From contig JAHJRI010000262.1 in the NCBI GenBank assembly GCA_018830885.1, forward strand, positions 1 to 38,814: a stretch of 38,814 nt of DNA, in the 5' to 3' direction. Below the pieces are notes generated by a model that saw only the letters and a list, made by a program, of their open reading frames with translations, did no database searches and had not been told where the DNA came from. Of the stretch, positions 33,079 through 38,814 are shown piece after piece (position 1 is the stretch's first letter; every line of letters begins with the position of its first letter). The translations under genes and the position numbers were made by a program. The DNA is from a bacterium. Lineage in GTDB: Bacteria; SAR324; XYD2-FULL-50-16.

Positions 33079-34239
33079 CCCAAATCTCCTTGAAAAATAG
33101 AATTTTATTGAAAATTTATGGGTTTATTGAAATATATATTTGTCTTTAAATACAGTACTGTAAAGTTTTATGACTGAATGTATTCTAAAATATCGTGCAC
33201 GAATCCATTTATAATTCTTGCCATTTCTTGCCGACTGGGATTGGATTCGAATTTCAATTATCAAGATATCAATGCCAGTTTCCCAAGCACATTTGTTCCC
33301 ATGCACATTTGTTCATTCGAGAATTCAAAACCAAAAACCGCAAGACCAGTGAAACATGAGACGATTCACTTTAAATGATGGAAAGCAAGGCAAGAAAAAT
33401 GAGCGAATTGAAAAAATCGATGAGATCTCGGGAGATTTTTATTACAAAACAGGTCACGGTTATTGATGAATAACAGAAGTTTAATTCGACATTATCTTTG
33501 ACATCAGGTTTTTGCTCAGGTAACATTTGAAACTGACGAAGCCGAAGTCTTTGTCTGGTTCACAAGGGCTCCAAACCCCAAGCGTTAGGTTTGACCTGCT
33601 TTTTATCAACCAGCTTTTCGGCCGGTCGCAGACTTACCTTGGAGGAAGGTGGTCTAAAAAAAGCTTTTCATCCAACTGGGGCAGTTCATTCTGAGCTGCC
33701 CTGGCCAGCAGATCCACTAACATGTTGTTTAATACCCGCAGCATGCTCAACCAACGTTTCTTTCAGTTCTGAACTCATCAAGTGCGCAGCTCCGGCCTGT
33801 GTCAGCGAGTGTTCAAGTTAGTCCATGGTTGTTTCCCTGGTGTAAGCTTCCATGGTATTTCGAATACGGATACGGCTGCCCAGAGAAACCAGATCGCTTT
33901 GATGAAAGCGGGCCGGCAGCCTGGTGTATCCACTGATAATGGTGGTTAACAGACAAATTCCTGGGATTAAGATTAAGCGCATCTTTAAGATCAAGTGCAT
34001 CTTGATTAAATGGAACTCAGTCAGCATCAAAGGATTGATGTTTCAGAGCTCCATGGATGGACTCGTGCGTTTCTCGAAAGATCAACCCTTTGGTGCGGTA
34101 AGCTCGATAATCTCAATTAATCAAAGTACCCTGAAGTCTATGATGACGATTAAGAAAAGCCAATAAACCCCGACCGTGCCCAAAGGACACGGTTTTCTGT
34201 GTTAAATAAAATCGACCGGGGAACCCCCGAGGAGGAAAC
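33079..34239. other. 1.16-kb region without a convincing gene
   Basis: Only short frames on both strands with no clear start sites. The left half (33079-33540) is AT-rich. On the - strand around 33690-34030 fragments such as DLVSLGSRIRIRNTMEAYTRE and HLMSSELKETLVEHAAG look protein-like but are broken by stops; they may be parts of a decayed gene. A 17-bp imperfect direct repeat (33969-33985 and 33987-34003; AAGATTAAGCGCATCTT and AAGATCAAGTGCATCTT) lies here. Confidence 0.5.
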
Positions 34240-35433
34240 ATGTCGCAAGTAACAGGGGAAGAGCGAGTTAAACAGCTGGTGAATCAGCATGAGAAAGCGA
34301 TCATTGATATCCGGCGGGATTTTCACATGTACCCGGAACTGTCCGGTCAGGAGGAGCGAACCGCCGGGATCGTGGCAGCCTACCTGGAAAAACTCGGGAT
34401 CAATGTCCAGCGCTGCCGGAAAAGCCATGGGGTCATTGGACGGTTGACCGGCGGAAAACCCGGGCCGGTCATCGCCTTAAGGGCTGACATGGATGCCCTG
34501 CCCCTGCAGGAAAAAACAGGGCTCCCCTATGCCTCAACAATCGAAGGGAAAATGCACGCCTGCGGTCACGATGTCCACACCGCGATTTTGATGGGAACCG
34601 CTGCAGTTCTGGCTTCCATGCGGGATACCCTGGCAGGAACGGTTGTCTTCCTGTTTCAGCCATCGGAAGAGTTTTTCCCGGGCGGGGCACTGGGGATGAT
34701 CGAGGAAGGGGGAATCGACTCCCCCCGACCCGACAGCATATTTGCCCTGCACACCAGTTCCCATCCCACCGGTCAGATAGCCATCACCCCCGGGCCGATC
34801 ATCGGATCGGTGAGTACCCTCAGCCTGCGGATATTTGGCAAGGGCGGTCACTTCTCCAGACCCCACCTGGCGGTGGATCCTATCGTGGTTGCCTCCCACG
34901 TGGTCGTGGCCCTCAATTCGATGATCACCCGCAGGGTCGACCCCCTGGAAAGCGCGGTCCTGACCTTCGGTATGATCCAGGGCGGCACCCGGGACAACAT
35001 TATCGGGGATATGGTGGTCTTGCGGGGAAATATCGGTTCCCTGAACGAGGCGCTGTGCGTACAGTTGATGGATGAACTGGAGAAGACGGTCAAGGGTGTT
35101 ACCGAGGGAATGGGCGCCACCTATAAGCTGAAATACATCCACGGTTATCCCACGACCCGCAACGATCCGCAGAAAACCGACTATGTCCGGGAGATTGCGT
35201 CCCGGGTTCTCGGCCCGTCCCATGTTCTACCCTGCATCCCCACCCTGGGGGGTGAGGACATGGCCTATTTTCTGCAGAAAATCCCGGGTGCCATGTTCTT
35301 TCTGGGGGTGCAGGACCCGGACAGCGAAGGGCCCCCCGCCGCCAACCACGATCCCCGGTTCAATCCGGATGAACGATCCATTGCCCTGGGAATGGAACTG
35401 ATGAGCCGCCTGGTGGTTGACTATCACCCGTGA
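34240..35433 (+). CDS. M20-family amidohydrolase (N-acyl-amino-acid/hippurate type)
   Basis: Zinc-dependent amidohydrolase of 397 residues, predicted cytosolic. It shows HEKAIIDIRRDFHMYPELSGQE (RRxxHxxPE), ALRADMDALPLQE, MHACGHDVHTAILMGTA (metal ligands), FQPSEEFFPGGA (EE catalytic pair), FALHTSSHP and LGGEDMAYF. Such enzymes release amino acids from N-acyl forms; the exact substrate is not shown. ATG 34240 has GAGGAGG 5 bases upstream. The dimerisation domain (about 180-290, GGHFSRPHLAVDPI) is complete. It converges on the YeeE/YedE pair, 8 bases apart, so no long terminator fits between them. Confidence 0.9.
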   Translation: MSQVTGEERVKQLVNQHEKAIIDIRRDFHMYPELSGQEERTAGIVAAYLEKLGINVQRCRKSHGVIGRLTGGKPGPVIALRADMDALPLQEKTGLPYASTIEGKMHACGHDVHTAILMGTAAVLASMRDTLAGTVVFLFQPSEEFFPGGALGMIEEGGIDSPRPDSIFALHTSSHPTGQIAITPGPIIGSVSTLSLRIFGKGGHFSRPHLAVDPIVVASHVVVALNSMITRRVDPLESAVLTFGMIQGGTRDNIIGDMVVLRGNIGSLNEALCVQLMDELEKTVKGVTEGMGATYKLKYIHGYPTTRNDPQKTDYVREIASRVLGPSHVLPCIPTLGGEDMAYFLQKIPGAMFFLGVQDPDSEGPPAANHDPRFNPDERSIALGMELMSRLVVDYHP

Positions 35434-35441
35434 TCCCCGGT

Positions 35442-35864
35442 TCATTTTTTGGGCTGACCGATGATATTGGAAAGATAAAACCCAGCCAGCATGAACCCCA
35501 TCATGACGATGACGGAGCTGGTGCCGGTTCCCAGGGTCGCCAGGACAGGACCCGGGCAGAGACCGCTGATGCCCCAGCCCACACCGAACATCACTCCCCC
35601 GGCGATCGACCGGAAATCGAGATCGGTCCGGGTCGGGATCAGGAATCTGGGCGCCAGGATGGGGATTTTTCTTCGGGTGATGACCTGGAAAGCGATGTAG
35701 TAAACACCAACAGCGCTGGCCATCACAAAAACCAGGGTGGTGTCCCAGTTGCCCAACACATCCAGAAACCCGACAACCTTGGCCGGCTGGGTCATTCCGG
35801 ATATTGCCAGCCCCAGTGTAAACACAAACCCGCAGAAAAAACTGGCGATAGCCTGAAGCATCAT
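35442..35864 (-). CDS. YeeE/YedE-family transporter half (PmpA-like)
   Basis: 140 residues with four hydrophobic segments. Motifs are AIASFFCGFVFTLGLAISGMTQP, GGVMFGVGWGISGLCPGPVL with its conserved Cys, and MVMMGFMLAGF-like end. The half-size YeeE/YedE proteins work in pairs as membrane channels for sulfur compounds such as thiosulfate or sulfide-derived sulfur. Its start overlaps the stop of the other half by 4 bases (ATGA), so the pair is cotranslated. Confidence 0.87.
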   Translation of the reverse strand: MMLQAIASFFCGFVFTLGLAISGMTQPAKVVGFLDVLGNWDTTLVFVMASAVGVYYIAFQVITRRKIPILAPRFLIPTRTDLDFRSIAGGVMFGVGWGISGLCPGPVLATLGTGTSSVIVMMGFMLAGFYLSNIIGQPKK

Positions 35865-36307
35865 ATCATCCCCCCAAAAACGCTGTTAATCACCCAGACG
35901 GTGATGATACCACTGATGGTGAAGGACATGGTGATGGCCACGGAACGGTTGGAGAGCCTTCCCACCCCGCAGACGCCGTGACCACTGGTGCAGCCGTTGG
36001 CCATCCCGGTTCCCAGGCCCACCAGCAGTCCTGCTGCCGCATAGGCCCACAGGGATCGATTGATTTCGATCACAGCATAACCCGGAAACACCAGCAGAAC
36101 CAGGATGCCGGCCAGGACCATCCCCAGGACAAATGTCACCCGCCACAGGTAATTACCCTTTTCGAAACGCAGTGTCCCCTTCAAAATACCGGAAATACCG
36201 GCAATTCTGCCATTAAACAACATCAGGCAGATACTTGCCAATCCAATCAATATCCCGCCGACGATTGGATAGATCAGCGCTGTCTTGCTGAGTAATGCCT
36301 CCATCAA
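35861..36307 (-). CDS. YeeE/YedE-family transporter half (PmpB-like)
   Basis: 148 residues with four hydrophobic segments. The motif GLGTGMANGCTSGHGVCGVGRLSNRS carries the conserved Cys pair of the family, thought to pass sulfur species. An N-terminal part has GGILIGLASICLMLFNGRIAGISGIL. It is the first gene of the pair. An AAGGAGA sequence precedes ATG 36307 by about 6 bases. Confidence 0.88.
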   Translation of the reverse strand: MMEALLSKTALIYPIVGGILIGLASICLMLFNGRIAGISGILKGTLRFEKGNYLWRVTFVLGMVLAGILVLLVFPGYAVIEINRSLWAYAAAGLLVGLGTGMANGCTSGHGVCGVGRLSNRSVAITMSFTISGIITVWVINSVFGGMI

Positions 36308-36618
36308 ATCTCCTTTTTAGCAATGAAATCAAAGCCCCCGGGACGGCAGAAAACCTGCTGAAAACGGCCCTGGTGCTGGTGGTCCAGTATCTTCAGTATC
36401 CGGGAAACCGGCCAAATTGTCAATAAACACTCCCCCACGGGAAGGCACCAAATATGTGTGGCTACCTGTAAGCGGAAAGAGGTTATGATCACATACCCAC
36501 ATGTTTTTGGTGCACCCTCCCCACGGTGGATGCTGTCAGGAACGCTGTATCCTGATCAGACCGCCGGCTTCCCGGGCTCTGCCGGAATCGGTGATGGACA
36601 GTGGACACCGACCTGTTT
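36308..36618. other. Intergenic region with a long inverted repeat
   Basis: GGCACCAAATATGTGTGG (36444-36461) is an imperfect inverted repeat of CCCACATGTTTTTGGTGC (36496-36513), separated by about 34 bases. Outside it CTCCCCCACGG (36430-36440) and CTCCCCACGG recur as direct copies. It lies between the LUD gene end and the YeeE/YedE start and may hold the promoter and operator of the latter. No gene seen. Confidence 0.5.
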
Positions 36619-37275
36619 TTATAAACCCAGATCCTGATTGATCAGGATGACTTTGATTCTGCCTTTGGGGTAGGATTTTTCGGTGATGCTCCAGGCGTTG
36701 CAGATGCGATCCGGGCTTTTACAATCCATGCATTGCCCGGTTTTTCGACATGGCGTGTTAAAGTCCGTGTGTCTGATCGCATTGAGGGGTGCGGCAATAT
36801 GCTTGACGCGATACATCGCCGCTTCCAGATTCGTCACAATTTTATTGCGGCCGACGGTAATCACCACATATCGTGGACCAAAAAGAATCCCGGCGACACG
36901 ATTGCCAATCATATCCAGGTTCACCAGCTTGCCTGACTCCGTCACGGCATTGCTGCCGGTAAAAAACAGGTCAACCAGCAGGGCCTGTCGACGGCGGGGG
37001 ATGCTCTGCTCTCTCGTTAAATCGGCGGCAAAGGGTTCGATAACCCGGATGTCCGGGGATTGTTTCAGACGCTCCAGAACATCCGTGGCATAGAACGTCA
37101 CGGAATCTCCCCAGGAGGCGCTTTTGACCGGGATTTTCGGCAGAATTTCGTTCAGGATAATCTGGTTGGCTTCGAGGGGATTCTCAGCGCGATAAACGTC
37201 GAAATTGTTTTTTTCCAGGGCACGCTGGCATGCTGCCACTCGTTTCTTCCAGTAAATCTCGGTACTGTCCTTCAT
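36619..37275 (-). CDS. LUD-domain protein (LutC/YkgG-like)
   Basis: About 218 residues with the LUD fold: KRVAACQRALEKNNFDVYRAENPLEANQIIL, VKSASWGDSVTF (ASWGDS near the expected substrate loop), NAVTESGKLVNLDMIGNRVAGILFGPRYVVITVGRNKIV, and a C-terminal Cys block CRKTGQCMDCKSPDRICN. The Cys block is usual for LUD proteins of anaerobes and may bind metal. The family includes LutC, part of the L-lactate oxidation complex LutABC, but many single LUD proteins have no known role, and lutA/lutB are not next to it. ATG 37275 starts MKDSTEIYW; a GTG at 37302 would add 9 residues. Neither start has a good Shine-Dalgarno sequence. Confidence 0.82.
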   Translation of the reverse strand: MKDSTEIYWKKRVAACQRALEKNNFDVYRAENPLEANQIILNEILPKIPVKSASWGDSVTFYATDVLERLKQSPDIRVIEPFAADLTREQSIPRRRQALLVDLFFTGSNAVTESGKLVNLDMIGNRVAGILFGPRYVVITVGRNKIVTNLEAAMYRVKHIAAPLNAIRHTDFNTPCRKTGQCMDCKSPDRICNAWSITEKSYPKGRIKVILINQDLGL

Positions 37276-37315
37276 ATTCGCATTGCCCGGTGAGTTCAAC
37301 ACGGTTCACGCTGCC

Positions 37316-37780
37316 CTACATTTTTTTCAGATCGTCGAAATCGGCAACCTCCCTTTCTTTATGGATCCTGTACATACGTCGCTGGATCTTTGGATAGGTG
37401 CAGCAATCGAAGTCGGGTCGGGTTCCCCCCATCAGATAAACCAGGTCATGATCACCGGTGTTCTTCATCGCATGAGCGGCCCCCTTTGCCGGAAAACCGG
37501 CAAAGTCGCCCGCCTCAAGGGCATGGAAACGTCCGTCCAGTTCAAGGGTGGCCCGACCGGACAGGATGTAGACAAATTCATCCGAGCACTCATGATTGTG
37601 ATACTCGGTCGTTTCATCCCCCGGCGCGACTCGAACCAGATGAATACCGATCTGGCTCAATCCCGTCAGATCACCCAGAGATTTCGAATGCCGGATGGCC
37701 TTCTCGTTCAATGGATGAATGAATGTCGTCTCCTCCAGGGACGCCAGGTGTTTCTTTTTCAGGATCAGTGCTTCACTCAT
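37316..37780 (-). CDS. Cupin-domain protein
   Basis: 154 residues with a single cupin: VAPGDETTEYHNHECSDEFVYILSG (motif 1, HxH...E), then LEAGDFAGFPAKGAAHAMKN (motif 2 with its His). Metal binding is likely, the substrate unknown. C-terminal DFDCCTYPKIQRRMY is typical of a cupin subgroup that I cannot name. It lies 40 bases before the LUD gene and may share its transcript. ATG 37780 is the only good start. Confidence 0.85.
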   Translation of the reverse strand: MSEALILKKKHLASLEETTFIHPLNEKAIRHSKSLGDLTGLSQIGIHLVRVAPGDETTEYHNHECSDEFVYILSGRATLELDGRFHALEAGDFAGFPAKGAAHAMKNTGDHDLVYLMGGTRPDFDCCTYPKIQRRMYRIHKEREVADFDDLKKM

Positions 37781-37825
37781 GGTTTTTAACTGCTTGATGG
37801 CGGTTTACCATAGCCTGTCAGCCGG

Positions 37826-37948
37826 CTATGCTTTCCGCTGATGGGCAATCACCGTTATCTCAACAGCTGCGCCAGGGGCAAGGGCACTGCCGTCAATGGT
37901 TTCCCGGGCTGTCCGCAGCGGTGCACAGCCCCCTGAGATGCCGCAAAG
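37826..37948 (-). pseudogene. Possible RidA-family C-terminal fragment
   Basis: A frame ending TAG 37826-37828 encodes LRTARETIDGSALAPGAAVE and ITVIAHQRKA, which resembles the end of RidA/YjgF proteins (R..V....LP.GA.VEIE.IA). The sequence before it does not match RidA. RidA genes often sit near amino acid catabolism genes such as the neighbouring aldolase, so this may be a leftover. Confidence 0.35.
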
Positions 37949-38014
37949 AGTCGTGACAGGATGGACCGGAGACCTGGCACCGGAGAAAGCCCAGGGCATC
38001 TCCGGTCTGCCATA

Positions 38015-38814
38015 TCAATCCAGTCCGGCTGTTTTCAATATCGCCAGAATCTTATCCTCTTCAGTTTCAGAGAGGGGTAACAGGGGGCTGCGGGCAAATC
38101 CCCCGCGATAGCCCAGCAAATTGCAGGCGTATTTCAGACCGGGAACCCCAAATTGCGCCGTCACGGCGGCATTTACCGGAAATATGCGCCGATATTCTGC
38201 CCTGGCGGCATCCAGATCCCCCTTGTCAAACGCCTTCTGCACTTTTGTACATTCGTTGGGGGCACAGTTGGCCACTGCAAAGATACCCCCCTGGATCCCG
38301 AGTCCCAGGGCGGGATACCAGGCGGAGGCAGTTCCCACCATCAGGTTGAAATCATCCGGAATCACGTCCAGGAAGCTCACGAGCTGGGCGACATTGCCCG
38401 TACTGTCCTTCATGCCGATGATGTTGGGGTGCTGGCTCAATTCACGAACGGCATTCACAGAAATATTGATATGGGTAAAGGCGGTCACATTGTAGATCAG
38501 GATCGGAATTCGGGTCTGGTCCGCTACCTCTCTAAAATACTGGATCTGTGCCCGTTCATTCATCAGGGAATAGTAGTAGGAGGGGGTGAGGATCAGGGCC
38601 GCGTCAACACCCAGGTCAGCGGCCTTGTTCGTCAGGGTGATCGTCTCGCGAACCGATTCCAGTCCTGTCCCGGCCAGGATGAGTCGATCCTTTTTGGCAT
38701 GTTTCACGGTGAGTTCGACCAGCTTCAGTTTCTCCGCCTCGTTCAGGTAAACCGTTTCACTGTTGGAGCCGAGTACCAGGTAGCCAGCCAGCAGGTCTTC
38801 ATTCCAGTGCTGCA
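38015..38814 (-). CDS. DapA-family aldolase, HOGA-like (5' end outside window)
   Basis: Class I aldolase/lyase of the dihydrodipicolinate synthase family, cut by the window end. It reads from GYLVLGSNSETVYLNEAEK (G-S-N/T-G-E motif region), through ILTPSYYYSLM and IPILIYNVTAFTHINIS to IIGMKDSTGN, whose Lys forms the Schiff base with the oxo-acid. The C-terminal part (FPVNAAVTAQFGVPGLKYACNLLGYRGG) is close to 4-hydroxy-2-oxoglutarate aldolase (HOGA) and not to DapA proper (no diaminopimelate genes near). An internal GTG at 38707 is not the real start, because family similarity continues to the edge. Confidence 0.88.
   Translation of the reverse strand, partial: QHWNEDLLAGYLVLGSNSETVYLNEAEKLKLVELTVKHAKKDRLILAGTGLESVRETITLTNKAADLGVDAALILTPSYYYSLMNERAQIQYFREVADQTRIPILIYNVTAFTHINISVNAVRELSQHPNIIGMKDSTGNVAQLVSFLDVIPDDFNLMVGTASAWYPALGLGIQGGIFAVANCAPNECTKVQKAFDKGDLDAARAEYRRIFPVNAAVTAQFGVPGLKYACNLLGYRGGFARSPLLPLSETEEDKILAILKTAGLD

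Noticed and set aside
33818..34030. Possible Rnk/GreA-C-like fragment on the - strand (LVSLGSRIRIRN)
   Set aside because: Only a dozen residues resemble Rnk (VTMNSRVRF). The rest does not fit and stops follow.

Overview
The window most resembles a chromosome segment of a sulfate-reducing deltaproteobacterium (Desulfobacterota, probably Desulfobacterales). The reasons are the GAK gene set, which I know from that group, the C-P lyase/PHP layout, and the YeeE/YedE pair with a LUD protein. The genus cannot be fixed from the sequence. No rRNA, tRNA or CRISPR was seen.

Region 1 (1-4008, + strand) is the 3' part of a phosphonate C-P lyase operon: the end of an unidentified gene, phnK, phnG, phnL, a phnM cut off after 53 codons, a hexapeptide acetyltransferase, and a PHP phosphoesterase that could replace PhnP. 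Region 2 (4009-11101, + strand) holds an EAL-CBS-GGDEF protein, a lipoprotein made of three 76-residue repeats, a TIM-barrel-like protein of unknown function, and a TIR-like/inositol monophosphatase fusion.

Region 3 (11154-27525, all - strand) is the most interesting part. It is an extended GAK cluster of 13 genes. In transcription order: a PHP phosphoesterase-GT4 glycosyltransferase fusion, a 797-residue orphan protein, a phosphatidylserine-decarboxylase-like protein, a secreted protein, an Lgt-like membrane protein, an XXXCH protein, a PHP-like protein (frameshifted here), an amphi-Trp protein, a PhoU-aminoglycoside-phosphotransferase-like fusion, an ATP-grasp enzyme, an HprK-like kinase, a CofD-like protein and a second amphi-Trp protein. 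GAK families are named in NCBIfam, but to my knowledge no function is assigned.

Five upstream regions carry two 7-bp direct repeats on an 11-bp period (roughly CTAACAA-N4-CTAACAA). In four of them a TANNNT -10-like box follows exactly 8 bp later. This is the geometry of a PHO box. The five sites precede pstS, the repeat lipoprotein, the TIM-barrel-like gene, the PHP-GT4 gene and the PHP-like GAK gene. My inference is that the GAK cluster here belongs to a phosphate-starvation regulon and may act in phosphorus-sparing remodelling of lipid or envelope.

Region 4 (27526-29564) is a graveyard: a decayed, internally deleted group II intron sitting in a decayed IS66-family transposase, then an 82-bp nested palindrome. 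Region 5 (29565-33078, + strand) is a PstS-type phosphate-binding protein and a PAS histidine kinase, without pstCAB or a response regulator. Region 6 (33079-34239) has no convincing gene. Region 7 (34240-38814) has an M20 amidohydrolase, then on the - strand two YeeE/YedE halves, a LUD protein, a cupin, a RidA-like fragment and a DapA/HOGA-type aldolase cut by the window end.
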